Source of the DNA: Sphingomicrobium sp.
GTDB lineage: Bacteria > Pseudomonadota > Alphaproteobacteria > Sphingomonadales > Sphingomonadaceae
DNA length: 12,374 nucleotides
NCBI GenBank assembly: GCA_030146725.1
Contig: JASLBJ010000067.1
Span: 1 to 12,374 of the forward strand
Direction: 5' to 3'
How positions within the stretch are numbered: the first letter of the stretch is position 1; each line of letters starts with the position of its first letter. Below are positions 1 to 7,284 of this stretch, piece after piece. The notes beneath the pieces were generated by a model that was not told the DNA's origin, made no database searches, and saw nothing but the letters and a program-made list of their open reading frames with translations. The position numbers and the translations under genes were made by a program.

Positions 1-1326
1 CAAGGCGCACTAGCCCCCGCATTCGTCTGCACCGCCAACATCGACGCCGAGGACGGCGGGACAAGCATCGTCGAAGGCAACCGCCGAGTGCTCGCCGCGC
101 GCCTGTCCGACGCGCGCTTCTTCTGGGAGCAGGACCTCAAGATCCCACTCGAGCAACAGTCCGACAAGCTCACCCAGATCGTCTTCCACGAGAAACTCGG
201 CACCATCGCCGACAAGGTCGAACGCGTCGCAAGGCTAGCCCGCTGGTTGTGCGAGGAAGGCATCGTGCAGGCCGACCCGGCAACAGCGGAACGCGCCGCA
301 CGCCTCGCCAAGGCCGACCTCGTCACCGGAATGGTCGGCGAATTCCCCGAACTCCAGGGCATCATCGGCGGCTACCTCGCGGCAGCCCAGGGCGAACCGC
401 CCGAAATCGCCGCCGCAGTCAGCGACCACTACAAGCCGGTCGGACAGGGCGACGAAGTCCCGGCCGCGCCGACCACAGTGGCAGTGAGCCTCGCGGACAA
501 ACTCGACACAATCCTCTCGTTCTTGGCCGTAGACGAGCGACCAACCGGGTCGAAAGACCCTTTCGCTCTCAGAAGAGCGGCAATATCATCGCTCTCAATT
601 ATCGTGACGGGCGGTCTCCGTTTTCCAATCTGGACACTCTCTTCGCTGTCAGAAGCTGCGTACGAATGCCGGCGTCCAGCTGGCAGGCGCAGTTCACGAG
701 AACTTGCAAATGAGCTTCTCGGGTTCTTGGCGGATAGACTTGTTGTTCAACAGCGGGAGGCTGGTGTTAGACATGACCTCGTTCAGTCAGTGTATCACGT
801 GGGCGGCGAAGACGACCTTGTACGCCTGCTATCCCGCGTGAAAGCCCTCCAATCCTTCATTTCCACGCCCGAGGGCGCCGACCTCCTCGCCGCCTACAAG
901 CGCGCGTCGAACATCCTCAAAAAGGAAGACTGGTCCGCGCCCGAGGTGATGTCGTCCGACGAAGAACAGCATATTCCGCAGACCGGCGAGGAAGACCCGC
1001 TGGTGCTGGTCGAGGAGCCCGGGATGGCCGAGGCGATCGCGGAAATGGCGTCGGGCAGCGCAGGCGCTGGCCAAGCCCCACAGGAAGAGGCGCTAATCGC
1101 CGCCCTCGATGCCGCCGAACCGCGCGCGACCGCCGCGGTCGAGGGCGAGGACTTCACCGCCGCAATGGCGGCGCTCGCCTCCCTACGCGGCCCGATCGAC
1201 GCCTTTTTCGATCATGTCACGGTCAACGACCCCGACCCACATGTCCGCGCGCGCCGGCTCAACCTGCTGCTGCGCTTCCGCGATGCCGTCCACAGCGTGG
1301 CCGATTTCTCCCGCATCGAAGGCTGA
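1..1326 (+). CDS. glyS: Glycine--tRNA ligase beta subunit, C-terminal part (5' end outside window)
   Basis: The reading frame is open from base 1 and ends at TGA 1324-1326, giving 441 residues of a protein usually about 690-750 residues long in alphaproteobacteria. GlyS is the beta subunit of the cytosolic alpha2beta2 glycyl-tRNA synthetase; it helps recognise tRNA-Gly while GlyQ carries the catalytic core. Diagnostic segments are FHEKLGTIADKVER (HD-like region), the run ADLVTGMVGEFPELQG, HYKP followed by GDEVP, GSKDPFALRRAA, and QQREAGVRHDL in the C-terminal helical region, which ends in LNLLLRFRDAV. The GTG at 88 is an internal Val codon, not a start. Bases about 530-840 are near 56% GC against about 70% just before, with rare codons such as AGA, ATA and TCA, yet the family motifs stay in frame. 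An acidic, Ala-rich insertion follows residues ILKKEDW (bases ~940-1150). glyQ would be expected upstream, outside the window. Confidence 0.95.
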   Translation, partial: QGALAPAFVCTANIDAEDGGTSIVEGNRRVLAARLSDARFFWEQDLKIPLEQQSDKLTQIVFHEKLGTIADKVERVARLARWLCEEGIVQADPATAERAARLAKADLVTGMVGEFPELQGIIGGYLAAAQGEPPEIAAAVSDHYKPVGQGDEVPAAPTTVAVSLADKLDTILSFLAVDERPTGSKDPFALRRAAISSLSIIVTGGLRFPIWTLSSLSEAAYECRRPAGRRSSRELANELLGFLADRLVVQQREAGVRHDLVQSVYHVGGEDDLVRLLSRVKALQSFISTPEGADLLAAYKRASNILKKEDWSAPEVMSSDEEQHIPQTGEEDPLVLVEEPGMAEAIAEMASGSAGAGQAPQEEALIAALDAAEPRATAAVEGEDFTAAMAALASLRGPIDAFFDHVTVNDPDPHVRARRLNLLLRFRDAVHSVADFSRIEG

Positions 1327-1362
1327 GGCCGCCAGCAGCAGGCCCGAACGGCCCTCGAACGA

Positions 1363-1686
1363 TCAGATGCGGCGGTTGTCGGTCGGACGGTGATCGTCGC
1401 GGTTGGGAACGCCGTCGCCGTCCACGTCCCGCGCGGTCGAGGTGCCGTGATCGCGAGCAGCGGCATTGCGCACCGAATCATGCTCGCGAAACTCTTTCTC
1501 GCGCTGGTCCCAGTGCGCCTCGCGGTCGCGATGCTCCTTTTCGAGCGCCTCGCGGCGCTTGGTCTCGTCATGATAGCGCGTCTTCCACTTGCGCCGGCCG
1601 CCCGCCGTCAGGAAGGTCCCAATCAGCATTCCGAGGAGGAACACCAGCGCTAGGATGATCCACTGGTCCTGTGTGAAACTCGTCAT
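1363..1686 (-). CDS. Small membrane-anchored protein with charged helix and Asp-rich Ca-binding-like tail
   Basis: The product is 107 residues and I do not recognise the family. Residues 9-27 form one hydrophobic segment (WIILALVFLLGMLIGTFL), so it is probably a single-pass inner-membrane protein. Residues 31-78 are very rich in Arg, Lys, Glu and His and look like a long helix or coiled coil. Residues 87-98 (DVDGDGVPNRDD) match the DxDxDGxxxxxD pattern of thrombospondin type-3 or EF-hand-like calcium loops. The frame stays open upstream to 1743, but ATG 1684-1686 is chosen because AAGGGG lies 7 bases before it and the hydrophobic segment follows closely. It lies downstream of tadC on the same strand after 89 bp and could be cotranscribed, but nothing links it to pili. 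It converges on glyS with a 36-bp gap. The coding call is good; function is unknown. Confidence 0.75.
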   Translation of the reverse strand: MTSFTQDQWIILALVFLLGMLIGTFLTAGGRRKWKTRYHDETKRREALEKEHRDREAHWDQREKEFREHDSVRNAAARDHGTSTARDVDGDGVPNRDDHRPTDNRRI

Positions 1687-1775
1687 GCGCGCGCCCCTTG
1701 TTGTTACGGCAAGGATACGCTCGACCTTGGCGCCGCGTTCCACCGACCGCTACGGACCATCGGAGCAGCCGCCGC

Positions 1776-2765
1776 TCAGCCGTTGATGAAGCTGTCGCTG
1801 ATCGAGCAGGCCGCCGGGCCGAGAATGACGATGAACAGCGTCGGCAGGATGAACAGGATCAGCGGGATGGTCATGATCGCGGGCAGGCGCGCCGCTTTCT
1901 CCTCGGCCCGCATCATCCGCTGGTTGCGGAACTCGGCCGACAGCACACGCAGCGCCGAGGCCAGCGGAGTCCCGTATTTCACGGTCTGGATCAAGGTCGT
2001 GACCACGCCGCGGACCGCCTCGAGATCGACCCGGTTGGCCAGGTTCTCGAACGCATTGCGCCGCTCGGCAAGGAAGCCCAGTTCGATCGAGGTCAGCCCG
2101 AACTCGTCGCCAAGCTCGGGATAGGCCTTGCCCAATTCCTTGGCGACCCGCGCGAAGGCGGCGTCGACGGTGAGCCCGGCCTCGGCGCAGATCACCAGCA
2201 GGTCGAGCGCGTCGGGAAGTCCCTTGCGCACTCCGTGGCTGCGCTTGGTGACCTTGTTCTTCAGCCACATGTCCGGCGCTCGGTAGCTTCCGACCAGCGT
2301 TCCGGCGACGACCAGGTAACGCCGCATCGGCGACCAGTCGGGGAACACGTCCATCCCGTAGATCAGGACCACTGCGCCGATTCCGAGCACCACCGGCAGG
2401 ATGAAGCGCGCGAAGATGATGAAGAACGCCAGGTCCTTGGCGCGGATACCCGCCTGGGTCAGCCGCAGCTGGGTCTTCTTGAGCTGATCCTCCTGGATCA
2501 TCTTGAAGCTGGTGAGTATCGAGCGCACCCGGTCCGCCGCCTGATTATTGTTGGTCAGCTTCCGGCGCTTGTTGGCCGAGGCGACGACGCCCGCCTTCAG
2601 CTGCTCGCGGCGGTCGTTGAGCGCCTTGATCCGGCGCGCCATCGGATCGCGCACCGTCGTTGCCGCATAAAGCGCGACCAGCACCGCAAGCGTCGCGACG
2701 GCGCTCAGCATCGTTGCGATCAGGGTGACGTCGAACCCGAGAAGGGTGGGGCCAGGTGGCTGCAT
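1776..2765 (-). CDS. tadC: Tad pilus inner-membrane platform protein TadC (T2SS F family)
   Basis: The product is 329 residues, a normal length for TadC. With TadB it forms the inner-membrane platform on which the TadA/CpaF ATPase assembles Flp pilin. Hydrophobic segments lie near residues 13-35, 113-137, 149-160 and 296-318. The T2SSF domain spans about 187-312 and shows the family signature LPDALDLLVICAEAGLTVDA, then ELGFLAERRNAFENLANR, then QTVKYGTPLASALRVLSAEFR, with the charged MRAEEKAARLP just before the last membrane helices. The ATG at 2763-2765 lies 12 bp after the tadB stop and follows GGGAACAGCAG, a usable Shine-Dalgarno. It is the last recognisable pilus gene of the operon; TadD and the TadE/F/G pseudopilins do not follow. 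Confidence 0.95.
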   Translation of the reverse strand: MQPPGPTLLGFDVTLIATMLSAVATLAVLVALYAATTVRDPMARRIKALNDRREQLKAGVVASANKRRKLTNNNQAADRVRSILTSFKMIQEDQLKKTQLRLTQAGIRAKDLAFFIIFARFILPVVLGIGAVVLIYGMDVFPDWSPMRRYLVVAGTLVGSYRAPDMWLKNKVTKRSHGVRKGLPDALDLLVICAEAGLTVDAAFARVAKELGKAYPELGDEFGLTSIELGFLAERRNAFENLANRVDLEAVRGVVTTLIQTVKYGTPLASALRVLSAEFRNQRMMRAEEKAARLPAIMTIPLILFILPTLFIVILGPAACSISDSFING

Positions 2766-2777
2766 CTGCTGTTCCCG

Positions 2778-3746
2778 TCAGATCTCGAAGTTGACCATCT
2801 TGGCCATGATCAGCGCGCCGAGCGACATCCACACCAGGCCGCCGATGCCGGCGATGATCAGCCGTTCGTCGACGAAGAAGCCGCCCATGTATTCGGGGTT
2901 GATCATCCAGACCATCGTGAAGACCACGAATGGAAGCGATCCGACGATGTAGGCCGAAGCCTTCGATTCCGAGCTCATCGCGCGGATCTTGAGCTTCATC
3001 TGCGCGCGCTTGCGAAGCACGTCGGCAAGGTTGGACAGGGTCTCGGCAAGGTTGCCGCCGGTCTCGCGCTGGATTGCGAGCGTAATCACGAAGAACTGGA
3101 TCTCAGGCGTGCCCAGCCGGTCCGCAGTCTCCTGCAGCGCCGCATCCATCGTCCGCCCGATCTTCATCTTGTCGGACACCGCGCGGAACTCGACCCCGAC
3201 GGGACCCGGCAGCTCGCTGGCGACGATCCCGAGCGTCTCCGTAATCGGAAGCCCCGAACGCAGGCCCCGGACCATCAGCTCGATCGCATCGGGGAAGTTG
3301 GTGTTGAACTGCGCAAGCCGCCGGTTGATCATCCGCCCGACCATGAAATACGGCGCGCCAAGAGCGACGAACAGGCCGACGAACAGCGCCAGCAGGAACG
3401 GCGCACCGCGGATCATCAGCCCGCCGCTGAGGCAGGCGAGGATTGCAAGCGAGATCATCCCGTATCTCGCGAGGCTGATGTCCTTGCCCGTCGTCTCCAG
3501 CCGCTTGCGCAGCAGCGCGGGCCGCGGGATCAGCGTCGAGGCGAAGCTTTCCGCCCGGCTTGAGCGCTGCGCGAACAGCCGGCGGATCTGCGCCTGCGCC
3601 TGGCCCGAAATGACGTCGCCGTGCCGCTCCTTGATGACCTCCATCCGCCGCTTGACCGACTTGGCGGGCGAGGGACCGCGAAACGCGAACGTCAGCAGTG
3701 CGAGCACCGCGAGCGCCGCCAGTCCGAACAGGATTAGGATGAGCAT
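2778..3746 (-). CDS. tadB: Tad pilus inner-membrane platform protein TadB (T2SS F family)
   Basis: The product is 322 residues, typical for TadB, the partner of TadC. Membrane segments appear at about residues 2-21, 97-112, 115-135, 266-281 and 297-315. The T2SSF domain at about 153-280 begins with FPDAIELMVRGLRSGLPITE and contains the conserved FFVITLAIQRETGGNLAETL and NLADVLRKR. The ATG at 3744-3746 opens directly into the first membrane helix, which supports this start, although the upstream bases (GCGGGCCACGACG) give only a weak ribosome site. In related operons cpaF lies immediately upstream and would couple translation; here the upstream gene is cpaE, 53 bp away, with no cpaF sequence visible between them. 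Confidence 0.95.
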   Translation of the reverse strand: MLILILFGLAALAVLALLTFAFRGPSPAKSVKRRMEVIKERHGDVISGQAQAQIRRLFAQRSSRAESFASTLIPRPALLRKRLETTGKDISLARYGMISLAILACLSGGLMIRGAPFLLALFVGLFVALGAPYFMVGRMINRRLAQFNTNFPDAIELMVRGLRSGLPITETLGIVASELPGPVGVEFRAVSDKMKIGRTMDAALQETADRLGTPEIQFFVITLAIQRETGGNLAETLSNLADVLRKRAQMKLKIRAMSSESKASAYIVGSLPFVVFTMVWMINPEYMGGFFVDERLIIAGIGGLVWMSLGALIMAKMVNFEI

Positions 3747-3799
3747 CGTCGTGGCCCGCTACGCGCCGGGCGCCAGGCCGACGCAGCGCCGGTGCACGA

Positions 3800-5134
3800 T
3801 CACGCCGCCTTGGCCCTGGGCTTGACCAGCATCGACTTCAGATTGTCGACCAGCGCTCTGGCGCCCCCGCCACCCTTGGTGCCAGCCTTGGCGCCCGCCG
3901 GAGCCTTGGAGCCCGTGGGAGCCTTGGAGGCCCCGGCAGCCTGGGCGCTTGCTGCCGCCGTTCCATCGGTCGCCTGGTTCAGCACCAGGTCGCACAACAG
4001 GTTGAACGGCGCCGCCATCTTGCCGGCGGCGACCTCGGCCATCGGCTTGCCGAGCTTGGCGGATTGCGCGGCAAGCTTGCCGTCGGCGGCGAAGACGAGA
4101 TCGACGGTACGCTCGATCGACTGCTCGAAATCCTTGCGGCTGATCTCCAGCGCACCGCCCGACGGCACGCGGTTGGAAACGACGATCACCTTGGTCTGCG
4201 GCGCATTCGACTTGAGCCAGGCAAGCACCCGGATCGTGTCGCGGGTCGCCGCCAGCGTCAGCTCCGACACGATCACGGCGACATGCGCATCGTGAACCAT
4301 GTGCGGATACTGGATCAGCATGTGCCGCGGCAGGTCGAGCACGGTCGCTTCGAACGCGCCCCGCATCTCCTCCTGCAGCTGGAAGAAGGCGGCCCCGTCG
4401 GTCACCAGCGGCTGGTTGATCGGCGCTTCGGCCGACAGCACCGACAGCCGTGCATTGGCGCGGACCATCGCGCGCTCGATGAACAGCCCGTCGATCCGGC
4501 TCGGGTTCTCGATCGCATCGGTCAGCCCGCGCCCGGGCTCGAGATCGAGTGCAAGCGCACCGGTCCCGAAGTGGATGTCGAGGTCGAGCAACGCGGTCGA
4601 ACGATGTGCCCGCTCGCCCAGCAACCACGCCAGCGACGTCGCGATCGTCGATGCGCCGACTCCGCCACGAACGCCGATCACCGCGGCGACTACGTGCGGC
4701 TTGTCGGCCTGCGCTTCGCCGCGCGGTCCCGACAGGATCGTCTGCGCATGCGCGAACGTGTCGCGCAGCTGGTCGGCCGAAAATGGTTTGAGCAGATAAT
4801 CGTGGATTCCGCTCGCAACCAGATCGCGATAGAGCCGCACGTCGTTGACCTGCCCGGTCGCGATCACGATCGTTCCCGGCTCGCACACCTCGGCCAAAGC
4901 ATTGATATCGCCCAGCGGATCGGCCGACTCCGACAAATCGACGAACAGGATGTTGGGGCTGGCCGACACCGACAGCGCCTGCACCGCATTGCGCAGCCCG
5001 CCCTTGTTGACCTTCTCCGGCGACCAGCCATGCTCGACCGCAATCGGCCGCAGCAGGTCGGCAGTGGCATCGTCGCACACAAAGGCTGTGAACGGATCGC
5101 GCAAGCCCGCGCGCGCCTGGAACGGAGCATTCAT
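3800..5134 (-). CDS. cpaE: Pilus localisation/assembly protein CpaE (TadZ): receiver-like domain plus ParA/MinD-type ATPase domain
   Basis: The product is 444 residues. CpaE/TadZ proteins place the Tad machinery at the cell pole. Residues about 14-132 form a receiver-like fold: acidic pair D21-D22, a candidate phosphoacceptor D66 in ILFVDLS, T93 in IVIATGQ and K116 in YLLKPFS. Residues about 147-385 are a ParA/MinD-type domain. Its deviant Walker A reads GVRGGVGAST (154-163): Arg replaces the first signature Lys and Ala161 occupies the P-loop Lys position, a substitution often seen in this family. The LLDLDIHFG segment (182-190) follows. Residues ~391-424 are low complexity, rich in Ala, Gly and Lys, encoded partly by three 18-bp imperfect repeats, before a short helical end. 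The ATG overlaps the cpaD stop (TAATG) and AAGGG lies 9 bases upstream, so coupling is likely. Confidence 0.93.
   Translation of the reverse strand: MNAPFQARAGLRDPFTAFVCDDATADLLRPIAVEHGWSPEKVNKGGLRNAVQALSVSASPNILFVDLSESADPLGDINALAEVCEPGTIVIATGQVNDVRLYRDLVASGIHDYLLKPFSADQLRDTFAHAQTILSGPRGEAQADKPHVVAAVIGVRGGVGASTIATSLAWLLGERAHRSTALLDLDIHFGTGALALDLEPGRGLTDAIENPSRIDGLFIERAMVRANARLSVLSAEAPINQPLVTDGAAFFQLQEEMRGAFEATVLDLPRHMLIQYPHMVHDAHVAVIVSELTLAATRDTIRVLAWLKSNAPQTKVIVVSNRVPSGGALEISRKDFEQSIERTVDLVFAADGKLAAQSAKLGKPMAEVAAGKMAAPFNLLCDLVLNQATDGTAAASAQAAGASKAPTGSKAPAGAKAGTKGGGGARALVDNLKSMLVKPRAKAA
3885..3935 (-). repeat. Imperfect 18-bp tandem repeats in the cpaE 3' region
   Basis: Two 18-bp units (3885-3902 and 3903-3920, gccttggcgcccgccgga and gccttggagcccgtggga) are followed by a diverged third (3921-3935). 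On the coding strand they give Lys-Ala-Pro-(Ala/Thr)-Gly type blocks in the low-complexity tail of CpaE. They look like an in-frame linker expansion rather than a mobile element. Confidence 0.65.
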
Positions 5135-5814
5135 TACTCGTTGCCCTTCCTGGTGTTGACGTCCTCGAGCCCTTCGGTCCCCGTCGGCTTCGCGGTCCGG
5201 TACGCACCGATCGCCTTGGCCGAAGTGGCGGTGTCACCAAGCCCGCTGCCCTCGCGCCCGTGCGCCAGATCCTCGGGGTTGGCGACCATCGCGGCGAGGT
5301 TGGAATTGACGCCACAGCCAAGGTTTGAAAGCGAACGATTGTTGCTGTTGGGCTGCGAGGCACGAGACCAGTTCGGGCAGTTCGGAACGAAGGCGCGGGT
5401 CCGTGCGACAAGGATCCGTGCAACGCCCTCGCGTACAACTCCGGCCGACACCGGCGCCCCCGGGCTGACGAGCAGGCCATAGCGCCCGGCAATCGCCGCC
5501 ACCTCGGCCCGCGCTCCACCGCCATAAGCCCCACCGGCATAGGCTCCACCGCCATAGGCCCCACCGGCATAGCCGCCATCGACATGGACCCGATCGCCAT
5601 AGCCAAGCCCGAGCCCGCGAAACCAGGCGTCGATCCGTTCGGCTTCGCCCATCCCGAGCATCCCATTCGGCGCCGCCGCATCGAACTGCAGCGTCGAGCG
5701 CTCGACCACCGGCACATTGACCGGCTCGAGCCCGCGATCGGCAAGATCGTCCGGCGTGTGGCTGCAAGCCGCCAGCCCCACCGCGAGGAGCACCACTCCA
5801 AATCCTGCACGCAT
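5134..5814 (-). CDS. cpaD: CpaD family pilus assembly lipoprotein
   Basis: From ATG 5812-5814 the product is 226 residues. CpaD is a lipoprotein that accompanies the CpaC secretin in alphaproteobacterial Tad systems. The N-terminus is a lipoprotein signal: MRAG, then VVLLAVGLAAC, with lipobox Cys17. The C-terminal half carries the CpaD signature CPNWSR, then SNLGCGVNSNLAAMV and ANPEDLAHGR. Between them sits a Gly-Tyr-Ala-rich stretch encoded by four tandem 15-bp repeats (5516-5575). The frame also allows a GTG at 5845-5847 overlapping the cpaC stop, but the internal ATG has an excellent GGGGAGG eight bases upstream and places the signal peptide at the true N-terminus. The stop TAA shares one base with the cpaE ATG. 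Confidence 0.92.
   Translation of the reverse strand: MRAGFGVVLLAVGLAACSHTPDDLADRGLEPVNVPVVERSTLQFDAAAPNGMLGMGEAERIDAWFRGLGLGYGDRVHVDGGYAGGAYGGGAYAGGAYGGGARAEVAAIAGRYGLLVSPGAPVSAGVVREGVARILVARTRAFVPNCPNWSRASQPNSNNRSLSNLGCGVNSNLAAMVANPEDLAHGREGSGLGDTATSAKAIGAYRTAKPTGTEGLEDVNTRKGNE
5516..5575 (-). repeat. Four tandem 15-bp repeats inside cpaD
   Basis: The plus strand shows ccaccgccataagcc, ccaccggcataggct, ccaccgccataggcc and ccaccggcatagccg back to back, a 15-bp unit with two alternating variants (30-bp higher order). It is in frame and encodes Gly-Gly-Ala-Tyr-type pentapeptides in CpaD. In-frame units of this kind can change copy number by slippage without breaking the gene. Confidence 0.9.
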
Positions 5815-5843
5815 CCTCGCAACCTCCCCAAAAACCCCGCGGC

Positions 5844-7283
5844 TCACAGCTTGAACCCCGGCGCCGCAACAGTGCCCGGCGCACTTCCTCCCGGCATCGG
5901 CGCCCCGGCCACTCCCGGCGCCTTCGCGCCGGTGTAGGACTGGCCCTCGAGCACCCGCTCTACATCGGTCGGCGCGCGGTAATTGTCAGTCGGAAGCGCA
6001 AGCCGGCCGGAAACCGGACGGACGAGATATGGCGTGACGACGATCACCAGTTCGGTTTCCTGGCGCCGGAAACGAGTCGAGCGGAACAGGGTCCCGATGA
6101 TTGGCAAGTCGCCAAGGAACGGCGCCTTGTCGACATTGTTCGTATTGGTGTTGCGCAGCAGCCCGGCGATCATGAAGCTCTGCCCCGAGCCAAGCTCGAC
6201 CGTCGTTTCCGCCCTTCGCGTCGTCAGCGCCGGAACGTCGAACCCGTTGAGCCGGATCGAACCTTCTGCGGACAATTCGCTGACCTCGGGCCGCACCCGC
6301 ATCGAGATCCGCCCGTCGCTGAGGACCACCGGCGTGAACGCCAGGCCGACGCCATATTGCTTATACTCGATCGTGACCGAGCCGAGCGACTGCGAAACCG
6401 GCACCGGGAACTCGCCGCCCGCAAGAAAGCTCGCCGTCTCGCCCGACAGGGAGGTCAGGTTGGGCTCGGCCAGCGTAGTCACCAGACCGTCGACTTCGGC
6501 GAGGTCGAGCGAGGCGAGGATGTCGAGCCCGAACAGGCTGCCCGCACCCGACAATGTCGAGCCGATCGCACTGCGGATCACGCTCACCGCCGTATCCTCG
6601 GGCTTGGTCGGATCGGGCAGGCGGATGCCCTGGCCCTGCGCGATCCCGAACTGGAACCCGCTGGTCGGATCGGACGCGAGCAGGTTGACTCCGAACTGCT
6701 TGAGCAGCGAGCGGTTGACCTCTGCGATGCGCACCTTGAGGTTGACCTGCAGCGGCACTGCCGAGCGCAACCGGCTGACGACCTGCGTCCCTTCGCCGAC
6801 ATAGGCCTGGACCAGCCGCCCCGCCTCCTCGACGTCGGCCGGCGACGCGACCGTCCCGGTCAGCAGCACCAGATTGTTCATCGTCGTCGCCTGGATGCTC
6901 GCCTCGGGCATCGCCAGCGTCAGCATCTCGCCGACCGAGCTGATGTTGTTGCCGACGCGCACATCGGCGGCAAACACCGTGCGTCCATCCTTGCCCGTCG
7001 CATAGACGGTCGTCTCGCCGCGGCTCTTGCCGAACAAATAAAGCTGCGTCGGCGAGCGCACCTGGACATCGGCGATCGCATCATTGGCCACGAACAGGTC
7101 GGTCATCGGGCTTTCCAGCCGGATCATCCGCCCGGTGCCCTGGCTCAGGTCGAGCGTCTCGGACGGCCGCGAGGCCGCGCTCTGGGCCACTGCCGGCTGT
7201 GCCGCGCCAAGCGACCCGAGGCCGATGGCAAGCGCGGCGAGGGCGGTGCCGGGAGCCCGGCGGAAAACATTGCGATTGGTCAT
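5844..7283 (-). CDS. cpaC: Tad pilus outer-membrane secretin CpaC (RcpA)
   Basis: From ATG 7281-7283 the product is 479 residues. CpaC forms the outer-membrane channel for the Flp pilus. A Sec signal peptide spans about residues 1-34 (FRRA, then a hydrophobic core, ending AQPAVAQS). Residues ~43-112 are the pilus-secretin N-terminal domain (DLSQGTGRMIRL, VRSPTQLYLFGKSRGETTVYA); residues ~113-170 are BON-like (MNNLVLLTGTVASPADVEEA). The secretin domain at ~258-420 has the typical EPNLTSLSGETASFLAGGEF, the YGVGLAFTPVVLSDGRI strand, and the end GDLPIIGTLFRS with TELVIVVTPYLVRP. The frame runs 50 codons upstream into cpaB, but those residues look like out-of-frame sequence. The chosen ATG follows the cpaB stop by one base (TAAGATG) with GGGAG nine bases upstream. 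The C-terminal tail is Gly-Pro-Ala-rich. Confidence 0.95.
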   Translation of the reverse strand: MTNRNVFRRAPGTALAALAIGLGSLGAAQPAVAQSAASRPSETLDLSQGTGRMIRLESPMTDLFVANDAIADVQVRSPTQLYLFGKSRGETTVYATGKDGRTVFAADVRVGNNISSVGEMLTLAMPEASIQATTMNNLVLLTGTVASPADVEEAGRLVQAYVGEGTQVVSRLRSAVPLQVNLKVRIAEVNRSLLKQFGVNLLASDPTSGFQFGIAQGQGIRLPDPTKPEDTAVSVIRSAIGSTLSGAGSLFGLDILASLDLAEVDGLVTTLAEPNLTSLSGETASFLAGGEFPVPVSQSLGSVTIEYKQYGVGLAFTPVVLSDGRISMRVRPEVSELSAEGSIRLNGFDVPALTTRRAETTVELGSGQSFMIAGLLRNTNTNNVDKAPFLGDLPIIGTLFRSTRFRRQETELVIVVTPYLVRPVSGRLALPTDNYRAPTDVERVLEGQSYTGAKAPGVAGAPMPGGSAPGTVAAPGFKL

Positions 7284-7284
7284 C

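Noticed and set aside
249..713. Alternative plus-strand frame inside glyS, considered as a possible frameshift partner
   Set aside because: The GlyS frame continues unbroken through the low-GC tract with family motifs on both sides, so no frameshift is needed.
1327..1362. Possible bidirectional terminator between glyS and the small membrane gene
   Set aside because: Only short GGCC repeats are present; there is no stable stem followed by a T-run on either strand.
1698..3563. 621-codon open frame on the plus strand across tadC and tadB
   Set aside because: It is antisense to two clear T2SSF genes. Its product is rich in Arg, His, Asp and Gln with no domain, as expected from the complement of high-GC coding DNA.
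4064..5482. 472-codon plus-strand frame antisense to cpaE
   Set aside because: Arg/Gln-rich shadow with no start signal or motif; the opposite strand has a well-supported gene.
5516..5575. Tandem repeats considered as a CRISPR-like array
   Set aside because: Units are 15 bp, directly adjacent without spacers and in frame within cpaD.
3759..5831. 690-codon minus-strand frame across cpaD and cpaE, which also covers most of the cpaE-tadB gap
   Set aside because: It is a shifted shadow of cpaD and cpaE. I checked its end, in the gap, for a CpaF remnant and found none.
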